Shown here piece by piece: positions 1 to 7,312 of a DNA stretch of 44,805 nucleotides. The stretch's first letter is position 1, and every line of letters starts with the position of its first letter. The DNA is taken from positions 1 through 44,805 of the forward strand of contig CALSCR010004371.1 in the NCBI GenBank assembly GCA_943704495.1, given 5' to 3'. Origin of the DNA: Pigoraptor chileana. Its lineage: Eukaryota; Opisthokonta; Filasterea. Below the pieces are notes generated by a model. The model had not been told where the DNA came from. It worked only from the letters and a program-made list of their open reading frames with translations, and made no database searches. A program made the translations under genes and the position numbers.

Positions 1-1
1 T

Positions 2-250
2 ATCAATACACTTGTCCGAGAGCTGTGCGTTAATGGAATAGTTCTTCTTCCCGACGGAAAGATCGTGATTGCCGCTCCTGATGAAGCTTTGCAAATATTC
101 GATGTTGCAACGGGTGTTCTTCTTGAAGAATATTTAGATTGCGGCTGGAACGTTGCCTCATCCACCAATGGCGACTATCTTGCAAGCTGCTCTGCTCATA
201 AAACTGTCGTCATCCAGCGTGTTACGCCACTGGAGTCATCTGAACTTTAA
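2..250 (+). CDS. 3' end of a WD40-repeat-like gene (5' end outside window)
   Basis: The frame is open from the left edge of the window to a TAA at 248-250, so only the last 82 or so residues are present. They read as beta-propeller blades: a LPDGKIVIAAPDEALQIFD segment followed by ATGVLLEEYL, then a second blade with NGDYLASCSAHKTVVIQ. The alternation of G/D turns and short hydrophobic strands ending in an S-A-H-K-T-V-V core is typical of WD40 repeats, which act as protein-interaction platforms. The family call is from pattern only, since no complete blade with a WD dipeptide is visible. An inverted-repeat element begins 24 bp after the stop. Confidence 0.5.
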   Translation: MNTLVRELCVNGIVLLPDGKIVIAAPDEALQIFDVATGVLLEEYLDCGWNVASSTNGDYLASCSAHKTVVIQRVTPLESSEL

Positions 251-273
251 CGATCTCGCACCAGCTTTCTGAA

Positions 274-447
274 GCGCGTATCCGCCGCGCACCACGGTGT
301 CCACGGATTCTTCTGCATATTACTTTTGTAGACAAATACTTGTGCACGTATACAACATTTGTACAAGTTATAAACAGTAGTATAAAGTAAGGTACAGATA
401 TTAAAATGATACGGAGGGGCCGTGGACACCGCGCGACGGACACGCGC
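274..447. mobile_element. Inverted-repeat (MITE-like) element, type A, copy 1
   Basis: Left end GCGCGTATCCGCCGCGCACC, continuing CACGGTGTCCACGGATT. The right end is the reverse complement with some decay, ending GACGGACACGCGC. The AT-rich centre has no reading frame of its own and resembles the other type A copies (ACTTTGT-like start, TTTGTACAAGTTATAA, AGTA repeats). It follows the WD40-like gene by 24 bp. A MITE-like non-autonomous DNA element or a transcript-end hairpin would both fit. Confidence 0.75.
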
Positions 448-735
448 AAAGTTAACCTGAACTTGTTACTGTACAGTTCCATGTACAGCTTGCGAGCATG
501 ATGCATTGTTTTTTTTATGTTCTCGTTTTGGACAGCCATGATGATGGAAGACGCTGTGATTAGCAGATTGTGCGTTCATATGTTATTATTTAATAACGAG
601 TATGTGTACATATGAGAAAATATCCGTGGACTGTATGATATACATATTGGCGGACACGCGCTAAAAATATGAACACCGTGGTGTGCGACGGACACGCTAA
701 GATTATGACAATTCAAATAGATAGGGTTCTCAAAA
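448..735. other. Intergenic region with two repeat-end fragments
   Basis: No gene is seen. It holds two isolated right ends of the inverted-repeat families: one at about 637-661 (GATATACATATTGGCGGACA then CGCGC) and one at about 672-697 (ACACCGTGGTGTGCGACGGA then CACGC). Both are followed by TAA. They look like remnants of older insertions. The last 40 bp before 736 are AT-rich and should contain the kinase promoter, but no motif stands out. Confidence 0.45.
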
Positions 736-1641
736 ATGAGCGATCAAGATGTTCTCGATCAAGATATTCTTGCACCAGGTTCAGTTGTGCGAGTCGCTGA
801 TCGTAATTTCAAAATAAACAAATTTATCATGTCTGGATGTTCCACATCGGTTTATAAGGCGACCGTCTGTGGAGAGACTATCAATGTTATTGGGGTGAAG
901 CCTATTGCACTTGGGTTTCTTCACAAGACAATGAAAGCGTCAGTCCAGATGTTTGCAACTTCTACCAAAATATGTCAACTCATCCGCGACAATCCCAACC
1001 CCAACATAATTCGAATGTTATTTGTTGAATCGGTTGATATGCGAAATTCCATTTTGGGAATGGATCTGTACGACGGTGATCTCATAGACATTATTCCAAT
1101 CATGAGACAAAGTGAGGCGATGGCATTGACAGGGTCGTTGTTAATGGCGGTTAAGCATTTGGAAGGGTTGGGAATAGTTCATCGTGACATAAAGCCGGAA
1201 AATGTCTTGTACAGGATAGAAGTGGGTCGTCGCTACAAGTTTGTGTTGACGGATTTTGGAAATGCACACTATTTGTCGGAGTTTGTGTTGACGAATCGTG
1301 TTGGTACGCCACCGTACATTGCGCCGGAGATTATTGCTGGTTATTCGAATTGTAGCCAATGGTATTCGGTTGATCCAGTTCCAGAAGCGCGAGTGGACAA
1401 AGCAGACGTGTGGTCGATTGGTGTAGTTGTGTTAGAAGCACATCTCGGAGTTCTGCTTGATAAACACGACTGTAACTGTTGTCCTTATTCAATGCCATTG
1501 GCGCTTATGACACAACATCATCGCCAATTCAATGATCCCGACATTCTTCCATTTCTCCGCGCTGCCCTTGCAATCCAGAACCCAAAACGAGCAACCTTGG
1601 ATGAGCTACTCGAACTACCGTTTGCCCGCAAATGTGTGTAA
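736..1641 (+). CDS. Serine/threonine protein kinase
   Basis: 301 residues, a whole but compact protein kinase domain with almost nothing outside it. Visible landmarks: a degenerate glycine loop MSGCSTSVYKA (about 32-42), the likely ATP-anchoring lysine in IGVK (about 55), the catalytic loop HRDIKPENVL (149-158), DFGNAHY (173-179), a GTPPYIAPE activation segment end (190-198) and DVWSIGVVVLE in subdomain IX (about 224-234). HRDxKxxN and DFG are intact, so activity is expected; DIKPEN is typical of Ser/Thr rather than Tyr kinases. Large DNA viruses use such kinases for host control or as virion components; which applies here is unknown. The start ATG follows an A-rich stretch (CTCAAAAATG). The TAA stop directly abuts a repeat element starting at 1642. 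Confidence 0.93.
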   Translation: MSDQDVLDQDILAPGSVVRVADRNFKINKFIMSGCSTSVYKATVCGETINVIGVKPIALGFLHKTMKASVQMFATSTKICQLIRDNPNPNIIRMLFVESVDMRNSILGMDLYDGDLIDIIPIMRQSEAMALTGSLLMAVKHLEGLGIVHRDIKPENVLYRIEVGRRYKFVLTDFGNAHYLSEFVLTNRVGTPPYIAPEIIAGYSNCSQWYSVDPVPEARVDKADVWSIGVVVLEAHLGVLLDKHDCNCCPYSMPLALMTQHHRQFNDPDILPFLRAALAIQNPKRATLDELLELPFARKCV

Positions 1642-1809
1642 GCGCGTTCCGCCGCGCGCCACGGGTTGTTTATTAGCAGCGTGAACACATAGCTTGTATA
1701 AACTCACCAATTGGAACAGTTAGAAATTCATAAAAGTAAAATACCACACAAGTGTTTTACTTCAAAGAGAATCGATCATAAACACCCGTGGCGCGCGGCG
1801 GAAACGCGC
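1642..1809. mobile_element. Inverted-repeat (MITE-like) element, type B, copy 1
   Basis: Left end GCGCGTTCCGCCGCGCGCC then ACGGGTTG; right end CACCCGTGGCGCGCGGCGGA then AACGCGC, so the ends form a near-perfect inverted repeat of about 24 bp. The centre (TTTATTAGCAGCGTGA, AAAAGTAAAATACCACACAA, GAATCGATCAT) is nearly the same as that of the element at 4448-4680 read on the other strand, which proves a dispersed family. It begins at the base after the kinase stop codon. Confidence 0.8.
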
Positions 1810-1985
1810 TTGTGAGGAAATAATTGAACAGTTTTTCTTCCAGCCGTCTTATTTCAAGTATCAACTACTAGTACCAAAGAGCATGCTGTGCGAATCGTGA
1901 AGCTGTTGCAAAAACGTATAAGAGCGTAAAGGGCAGGGGCAAGCGTTCAAAACGGTACCGAGTGTTTTAGCAAGCAAGACGTAAG

Positions 1986-2738
1986 ATGGAGACGTCGGCG
2001 ATTCGCGAGTGCGAGCGGTGCGAGGAAGGCGCCGCGTTTTGCGCCAAGGTCAACAAGATCATCGAGACGCGCCCACAGCATTGGGAGAACATTGTTGCGG
2101 GCTGCGAGATCAAAAAGGGGTCGCTCCGCGAGCTCGCGCCGTGCAAGCATGCCGCGAGCCTTTTTGCGTACCAGCTGGCATTTGGCATGTACGATACCGA
2201 GGTCAAGGCGTGTCGCGTCATTGCCATGGAGCTGCTCCGCTGGCTGCGCGACCACACCGAGGCCGATTTCGAGCGCGCGTACACCAACGAGGAGCTCGAG
2301 CGCCTCGACACCGAATTTGGACGCAAGGCTGCGGCCACGGTGACGCGGCTTGCGTGCGCCGCCGACTACGTGCGCATCTCGTTTTACGATCCCACAGAGA
2401 ACATATCGTTCATTCGTCACCTTGTCATGGCCTTTGCCCGGATGTTTGACCATCGCTACATTCCATTTGGCAGGGTCGTCGACAATCATTTGTTCCTTTG
2501 CAAGGGGAATGAAAGGTGCTCAAAGCACGACCCGCTACTGGTGAGCACGGCCAACCTGCGTCGCGGATGCGGCGGTGGGACTTGGGACCAGCCGAGCATC
2601 ATCGAGGACCGCCCCGCACTCATTTACAGTCTCGTGCAAGAGGCGCGTGCAGCATATTTCAAAAAAACGTGCGTGCCCGACCTTGTTGAACGCAACAGCA
2701 ACGAGGATCGGCCAAAAAACATCAAGACGTGCGCCTAG
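1986..2738 (+). CDS. Unknown protein, GC-rich gene inside the AT-rich half
   Basis: 250 residues, not recognised. The N-terminus has a CERCEEGAAFC cluster, and further cysteines occur at CKHAA, RLACAAD, CKGNERCSKHD, RRGCGG and near the C-terminus. Spaced Cys and His suggest a possible metal-binding fold but no standard finger is seen. No signal peptide or membrane segment. The third codon positions are strongly G/C, like the genes beyond 21.3 kb and unlike both neighbours, and no inverted-repeat element follows it. It may have come from the right-hand part of the genome or have a separate history. The ATG at 1986 lies 5 bp after an ACGTA stretch with no obvious promoter motif. Confidence 0.75.
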   Translation: METSAIRECERCEEGAAFCAKVNKIIETRPQHWENIVAGCEIKKGSLRELAPCKHAASLFAYQLAFGMYDTEVKACRVIAMELLRWLRDHTEADFERAYTNEELERLDTEFGRKAAATVTRLACAADYVRISFYDPTENISFIRHLVMAFARMFDHRYIPFGRVVDNHLFLCKGNERCSKHDPLLVSTANLRRGCGGGTWDQPSIIEDRPALIYSLVQEARAAYFKKTCVPDLVERNSNEDRPKNIKTCA

Positions 2739-2854
2739 AACCTCTCGGAGAGCGAATTGTTTGAATGATGTGGTAGGAAATCTTTCTTATCTTTGAACAG
2801 AATAGGATCGCCCCACTCGCAGAGGACAAAAGCGGCTATTTGTATTGAGTTGTG

Positions 2855-3688
2855 ATGGGTAATAAACAAACACGTCCAGACCAGAGTCGTCCGAGTCGTC
2901 CGAGTCGTCCGAGTCGTCCAAGTCGTCCAAGTCGTCCAAGTCGTCCAACATATCGCTCTGCTAGGTATTCTGAATTAGTAGGATCAATTCGACCGCTGGA
3001 TCTTATATTTTTTTGTGGTTCTGGCTTTGTTTCCACATCCATCATGAACTTAGAGCTTTTAACATTTGGATTAGGGGAATGGTCGCACGTCGGGATTGTT
3101 ATAAATACAGATGTTGTTCCTATTAAGAATGGTCAGCCTGGTCGATTGTATGTATGGGAGAGTACAATGTCGGGAATTCTTACGGATGGAGTTCCGAGTG
3201 TAGAGACGGGGAGAGCGTTTTATGGGGTTCAAATTCGCGACCTTGAAGATGTCGTGCACGCGTACCTAGCATCCGGTAAAACTAAAGTGGGCTGGGGAAA
3301 ATTGTCATCAAACCCATATGGCATGGGCGCCCCCTCCCGCGACGAAGTCCGTCGCCGTCTCCATAAGCTGTACAACCAGTACAATTCCGCCTACTATGAT
3401 GCAAACCCAATCCATCTATTGTCTGCTATGTCTGACGATGTTGTTAAATTGAGAAGTAATTCAGCTAACAAGACGTTCTTTTGTTCGGAATGGGTTTGTA
3501 AGGTGTATCAGGAGGTGGGTATATTTACGTCAGATGCGGAGGTTATTGCAATATCGCCGGAGATCAAAGTGAGTGCCGAACTGATGTCTCCGGCCGAATT
3601 TCTAATTTCGACCAAGTTTTCAGAACAATCTGTAGTGGAAGATCCCGTAATCATTCTCCCGCGCGTTCCGCCGCGCGCCACGGGGTAA
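2855..3688 (+). CDS. Permuted NlpC/P60 (papain-fold) peptidase, probably myristoylated
   Basis: 277 residues from the ATG at 2855. The order DLIFF (about 49), WSHVGIV (His about 78), WESTMSG (Glu about 102) and, much later, FFCSEWVCKVYQ (Cys about 210) is that of the circularly permuted NlpC/P60 family, where the catalytic His precedes the Cys. Relatives in poxviruses and other large DNA viruses are thought to act as cysteine proteases or amidases on lipids or protein amides. The N-terminus MGNKQT fits the N-myristoylation consensus (Gly2, Thr6), suggesting membrane attachment. Residues about 11-32 are a Ser-Arg-Pro tandem repeat from 9-bp DNA units. The final residues (PRVPPRATG) and the stop are encoded by an inverted-repeat end starting at 3661. 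Confidence 0.85.
   Translation: MGNKQTRPDQSRPSRPSRPSRPSRPSRPSRPTYRSARYSELVGSIRPLDLIFFCGSGFVSTSIMNLELLTFGLGEWSHVGIVINTDVVPIKNGQPGRLYVWESTMSGILTDGVPSVETGRAFYGVQIRDLEDVVHAYLASGKTKVGWGKLSSNPYGMGAPSRDEVRRRLHKLYNQYNSAYYDANPIHLLSAMSDDVVKLRSNSANKTFFCSEWVCKVYQEVGIFTSDAEVIAISPEIKVSAELMSPAEFLISTKFSEQSVVEDPVIILPRVPPRATG
2884..2948 (+). repeat. 9-bp coding minisatellite (Ser-Arg-Pro)
   Basis: About seven copies of AGTCGTCCG or AGTCGTCCA, in frame in the peptidase gene. They place a flexible basic Ser/Arg/Pro linker between the predicted lipid anchor and the enzyme domain. The 9-bp unit keeps the frame when copy number changes. Confidence 0.9.
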
Positions 3689-3881
3689 TTGGCCGCGCGC
3701 CACGGGGTAAATGGCAGCTGCCTGGAGTACGATCCGCGGACAGCGTTAACCAGATCAGATCAAAAAAGTAAACAACTGTTTCTTGTTCAAACAGTGGTTC
3801 GATCTTGAAATATGCAAATTTAAATCAGTACAAATATCGAACTTTAGTTTCCAATCAGCCGTAGTGCGCGGCGGAACGCGC
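3661..3881. repeat. Inverted-repeat pair between two convergent genes
   Basis: Left end GCGCGTTCCGCCGCGCGCCA at 3661, followed by a second, shortened copy (about 3692-3710). The matching right end, TGCGCGGCGGAACGCGC, is at about 3865-3881. The centre differs from the type B centre and holds a small hairpin, ACTGTTT (3775-3781) with AAACAGT (3789-3795). The element covers the 3' ends of both convergent genes. Confidence 0.7.
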
Positions 3882-4406
3882 AAAGCACGCCCAGGCAGTA
3901 ACGGAGCGGTTAGGGTCGCTTATGCCGGTGACGTTTGGGGCGCTGAATGGAACATAGTCTTCGCGGATACTGATTTTGCCAAGGACGTCAGAGTCTGAGG
4001 TGACTTCACAAATTCGGATTGAGTAGTAGCGGTTGATTGTTTTGCTTACATGTTTTGTGGGAGGTGGCGATCCGGCATATGGTACGTCGATCTGTTCCCA
4101 AGCTTGGAATATGTAATTTGGACCCTTGCTTGATGGTTTTTTAACTCCGTCATGGTACAAAATCACGCCTCCGTGTTCTGACATGCAGTGCGATGCATGG
4201 AAAAAAAGTGTGCCGTCACGGAGAAAGCGAATGGTGAATTCAATATCACCACAGGAACCGCCGCGCAACACATATCTCAACGATTGGTCATACAGTCCAG
4301 CGAAGGCTTCACTAGCGGACACAGATGAAGCGGCAGCACCTCGCATTCCTAGCATGGTATATGCATTGGTCATATTCCTATAGTCGTTGGCCACTGAACT
4401 TTGCAT
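3855..4406 (-). CDS. Unknown protein
   Basis: 183 residues, not recognised. The sequence alternates short strands (YVLRGGSCGDIEFTIRFLRDGTLFFHASH, then YSIRICEVTSDSDVLGKISI), suggesting a mainly beta fold. No signal peptide or membrane segment. It converges with the peptidase gene. The last ten or so residues (CFARSAAHYG) and the stop come from the inverted-repeat end. Upstream of its ATG, at 4448, lies the next inverted-repeat element, so the promoter must fit in about 40 bp or lie within that element. Confidence 0.65.
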   Translation of the reverse strand: MQSSVANDYRNMTNAYTMLGMRGAAASSVSASEAFAGLYDQSLRYVLRGGSCGDIEFTIRFLRDGTLFFHASHCMSEHGGVILYHDGVKKPSSKGPNYIFQAWEQIDVPYAGSPPPTKHVSKTINRYYSIRICEVTSDSDVLGKISIREDYVPFSAPNVTGISDPNRSVTAWACFARSAAHYG

Positions 4407-4447
4407 GATAGACCTCGCCTATCATCCACAATCCAGAAAAAAGCACT

Positions 4448-4680
4448 GCGCGTTCCGCCGCGCGCCACAGCGCGTTCCGCCGCGCGCCACTGCGCGTTCC
4501 GCCGCGCGCCACGGGTGTTAATGATCGATTCTCTTTAAAGTAAAACACTTGTGTGGTATTTTACTTTTATGATTTTCTAACTATTCCACTTGGCAGGTTT
4601 ACACAAGCTATTTGCTCACGCTGCTAATAAACATCCCGTGGCGCGCGGCGGAACGCGCAGTGGCGCGCGGCGGAACGCGC
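4448..4680. mobile_element. Inverted-repeat element, type B, copy 2, with multiplied ends
   Basis: The centre matches the element at 1642-1809 in reverse orientation (GTGTTAATGATCGATTCTC, AACACTTGTGTGGTATTTTA, TGCTAATAAACATC). The left end unit GCGCGTTCCGCCGCGCGCCA (plus one base) occurs three times in tandem and the right end unit twice. The element contains the last residues and stop of the minus-strand gene ending at 4616. End multiplication suggests slippage or unequal exchange at the hairpin arms. Confidence 0.8.
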
Positions 4681-5653
4681 GAAGGATGTCAATGGATGCG
4701 TGTTGTACTTCTTGGGGAGAGTTGGGATCGATTGCGATATGATAATGGCAATAAAAAATGTCTAGTTGAGGCATGACCATACCATAGTCGCGTTCATATG
4801 CAACTGGATCTGCAAGATGACTGATTTCTAGTACTTGCTCGAATGTTAATTTTGGACCCATGGTGATCCATTGCAGGTTGTGATCTTTTCGCAAATAGCA
4901 TTCAACATTTGGTAGGCGGAAGAGGTACCACTCTGGATGATAACCTCGACTTTCGACATAAAAATCGGGACCATTTCCAACGCCTGCTAAATACGTTCCA
5001 GAATAGATTGAACCGTTCGCTTCCATCTTTCCATTTTGCCAAAGGTGATTCAACACGTTCGAATGCCAATAGCGTATCAAAGCGTTGGCGTCAAATACCA
5101 GAGGTCCATTCTCATCAATCTCGTCAAGCACTTTTCCAGAATAAGGATCCCACTTGCAAAATATCTCAAATGACCGTCCGATAGCACGCTCCATTGTACA
5201 CGGATCAATCCGCAATCGTCTAAGGTGTTCCAGAGAATTGTCTTCATGATCTCCCATAGGAAAAGCAATGTTGAACTGCGCCTCTAACAGTTGGTACGTT
5301 TGGCCTAGCTTCTTAATTCGCCTCCCTGTCAATGGATTTACAAGCGGATTTTTTTGCCACATTACCATTAATCTATGGTCATACTGTCCAACCGCATGTC
5401 CAACCGCATGTCCAATCGCATGTCCAACCGCATGTCCAATCGCATGTCCAACCGCATGTCCAACCGCTTGATCGACTTGTTCAATTCGAGATGTTAGAAC
5501 TTTGTTTTTTGAATTATTATTGATGCCAAAAGGAAAAAAGAAATTGCAAGGACTGCGAGAATCAAGGGAAAGAAAGAAAGGAAACTGAGAAAACGCGCCG
5601 GAAAAAGAAATACCGCACGCGTACGCACGCTGCCGCTCGCCGCCAAGAAGCAT
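4616..5653 (-). CDS. NPLTGRRIK-motif protein with Gly-His repeats
   Basis: Up to 345 residues. After an N-terminal part of uncertain reality come about seven VGHA/IGHA units and then MVMWQKNPLVNPLTGRRIKK with LGQTYQLLEA. The NP-x-TGR-x-I core followed by G-x-TY-x-LL resembles the short 2-cysteine adaptor (SAP-like) motif of large DNA viruses, although the cysteines are not obvious. The rest (CKWDPYSGKVLDEIDE, YWHSNVLNHLW, GYHPEWYLFRLP) is unrecognised and looks globular. The first ATG is at 5653; a start just before MVMWQ is equally possible, in which case the repeat is leader. The last 20 or so residues (LRAFRRAPLRVPPRATG and a short tail) are translated from the inverted-repeat element at 4448-4680. 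Confidence 0.7.
   Translation of the reverse strand: MLLGGERQRAYACGISFSGAFSQFPFFLSLDSRSPCNFFFPFGINNNSKNKVLTSRIEQVDQAVGHAVGHAIGHAVGHAIGHAVGHAVGQYDHRLMVMWQKNPLVNPLTGRRIKKLGQTYQLLEAQFNIAFPMGDHEDNSLEHLRRLRIDPCTMERAIGRSFEIFCKWDPYSGKVLDEIDENGPLVFDANALIRYWHSNVLNHLWQNGKMEANGSIYSGTYLAGVGNGPDFYVESRGYHPEWYLFRLPNVECYLRKDHNLQWITMGPKLTFEQVLEISHLADPVAYERDYGMVMPQLDIFYCHYHIAIDPNSPQEVQHASIDILRAFRRAPLRVPPRATGCLLAA
5390..5466 (-). repeat. 12-bp coding minisatellite (Val/Ile-Gly-His-Ala)
   Basis: About seven copies of CAACCGCATGTC or CAATCGCATGTC on the + strand. On the minus strand they give a His every fourth residue, with Val and Ile versions interspersed. All changes between units are synonymous or Val/Ile. 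Confidence 0.9.
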
Positions 5654-5759
5654 TGCCAGGATTCACCTATGTATAAAGCCACAACCCACGGCCTAAGACG
5701 TGTGTATCGAATAGATAATATCTGGTGGTGCAGACGTGTTCATATCGTCAGTTGCGACT

Positions 5760-7013
5760 ATGCGTGATTTTTTGATGGAGGACCAGCCCATTGCCGGGCA
5801 AAAGTATGCATGCATTTCCATTCCCTTGCACACGGTCGATAATGAAGTTGTGCCGGCGGGCATCATGGTTAGTAAGTGTTATTCAACAGTGGAAGAGCTG
5901 AATGCAAATGAGCTGAAAACGTTTACGAAAACTGGCTACAATGTGTACACTGTTGAAGTTGGTAAATGGATTCCGTTTCATTTTGACAAGCAAGAGCGAG
6001 CAAAGAACAACAAGAACTTGGATAAGCTGAACAAAGTTATGCGTTCGTATTTGTATAATTGCATCAAGGATAGGGAAGCAGAGGAAAAGCGTCAGGCGAA
6101 CATGAAGAATGCAAAGTCTGCTATTATTTCTGTCCAGACGGATCAGACGGAGGCAGGGGAGACAGACGAGTCGGGCGGGTCGGAAGAGACATCAGCACCG
6201 ACGGCACAGCTGGTTACTGATTCTGCGTTTCCAGGGGATATCATTGAGCTGAGGCCACCTGCAAATGCGGATAAGGGTAAAGGGGCAGACAAAGGGAGTG
6301 AGGTTAGTCCGACTGGCCCCGTTTTGTTGAAAAATCCGAAGGGAAATAATTCAACAGGGCATGTCTTGTTGTCGTTTTTGACGCCAAATCCGAGCATTGA
6401 TAAGTCGTTGGCTGGGATTAAGGTGCGTGGTTATGAGTTAACTGAGGATGCTGCAAGGGAACGAGCGAAGGATTTGCGTGATAAGGATCGAGATTTTCAT
6501 GTGGAGGTGGGCTTGGCAAATACGCTGCTTCCATTTGATCCCCAGGATGAAGCTGTGGAGGATGTGCAGTACCATGACAAAGAGCTTAACAATATCATGC
6601 ATGGTATTGAGGCGACAGAGAATGCCGCGAAGAAGATTACAGATGAAATGAGGTCCGAGAATGCGCAGTCAGAGTTGCAGAAGATGATTTTGGAGGATAT
6701 CCAAAAGGATGATGTCGTTCGCGATCATTGCTCTAACGGCGATGGTGCGAGTGGACAGGGTGCAGTAGCTGCTGAGGTTGGCGAGGTTGGCGAGGTTGGC
6801 GAGGTTGGCGAGGTTGGCGAGGTTGGCGAGGTTGGCGAGGTTGGCGAGGCTGGCGAGGCTGGCGAGGCTGATCAGGTTGGCGAGGCTGGCGAGGCTGGCG
6901 AGGCTGGCGAGGCTGATCAGGTTGAGGCTGGCGAGGCGTTGTGTCAAACACAGACAACTGCGGCTCCCGCCAAGCCAAAGCGCAGTCGTAACAAGCGACA
7001 CGGTCGTCGGTAA
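5760..7013 (+). CDS. DUF5832-like viral protein with Glu-Gly repeat tail
   Basis: 417 residues from the ATG at 5760; the frame extends upstream only with non-ATG codons. Two related segments are visible. An N-terminal one runs through GIMVSKCYSTVEELNAN to NVYTVEVGKWIPFHFDKQ (about 30-80). A central one runs through GIKVRGYELTEDAARERAK to HVEVGLANTLLPFDPQ (about 220-262). The pattern, a ramp of helices then a V-G-x-W-x-P-F segment, resembles the DUF5832 family of giant-virus proteins of unknown function; this is a motif match from memory. Between them is an acidic, disordered Ser/Thr/Gly stretch. The tail is a 9-bp repeat giving EVG/EAG units, then a basic end KPKRSRNKRHGRR. No inverted-repeat element follows; an AT-rich hairpin lies about 80 bp downstream instead. 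Confidence 0.75.
   Translation: MRDFLMEDQPIAGQKYACISIPLHTVDNEVVPAGIMVSKCYSTVEELNANELKTFTKTGYNVYTVEVGKWIPFHFDKQERAKNNKNLDKLNKVMRSYLYNCIKDREAEEKRQANMKNAKSAIISVQTDQTEAGETDESGGSEETSAPTAQLVTDSAFPGDIIELRPPANADKGKGADKGSEVSPTGPVLLKNPKGNNSTGHVLLSFLTPNPSIDKSLAGIKVRGYELTEDAARERAKDLRDKDRDFHVEVGLANTLLPFDPQDEAVEDVQYHDKELNNIMHGIEATENAAKKITDEMRSENAQSELQKMILEDIQKDDVVRDHCSNGDGASGQGAVAAEVGEVGEVGEVGEVGEVGEVGEVGEAGEAGEADQVGEAGEAGEAGEADQVEAGEALCQTQTTAAPAKPKRSRNKRHGRR
6776..6925 (+). repeat. 9-bp coding minisatellite (Glu-Val/Ala-Gly)
   Basis: Uninterrupted GTTGGCGAG units drift to GCTGGCGAG with GCTGATCAG interruptions, about 16 units. It encodes a strongly acidic spacer just before the basic C-terminal tail. Confidence 0.9.
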
Positions 7014-7093
7014 GTGTGTATTTATACCATATTTTTGATAGTCTAAATTAAAAATGAATGTTGTGTTAGTTCAGTATGGTTCCAAAAAAATAG

Positions 7094-7127
7094 TCATTGA
7101 AAGAAAAGCAGAAGTTTCTTTCAATGA
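7094..7127 (+). terminator. Perfect 13-bp hairpin after the DUF5832-like gene
   Basis: TCATTGAAAGAAA (7094-7106) pairs exactly with TTTCTTTCAATGA (7115-7127) around an 8-base loop. It lies 81 bp beyond the stop at 7013. Mimiviruses and other large DNA viruses end and polyadenylate transcripts at such hairpins. The role here is inferred from position and symmetry. Confidence 0.6.
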
Positions 7128-7145
7128 AAATATAGTGTTGCACAG

Positions 7146-7161
7146 TTGAGATTAATCTCAA
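7146..7161. promoter_or_regulatory. 16-bp perfect palindrome TTGAGATTAATCTCAA
   Basis: It is a full dyad with no loop, so it suits a dimeric DNA-binding protein better than an RNA hairpin. It lies between the hairpin at 7094-7127 and the F-box/LRR gene, 152 bp before its ATG. A role as operator is a guess. Confidence 0.3.
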
Positions 7162-7312
7162 CAAGTACAGAAAACATGGAGAAATGGCCGCCCATTTGTA
7201 GCCCTATAAGCGCGTGTGTGCCAATGCACACATCATACACTACTTAGTCATGCAAAGGGAAAAATGAACAAGACCAAGTCGAACAAACATGAATATTTGT
7301 TAAAAAACAATC

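Noticed and set aside
222-539. Minus-strand frames across the first inverted-repeat element
   Set aside because: They arise from the open GC-rich repeat ends and AT-rich centre; similar frames occur in each copy and share no protein-like signal.
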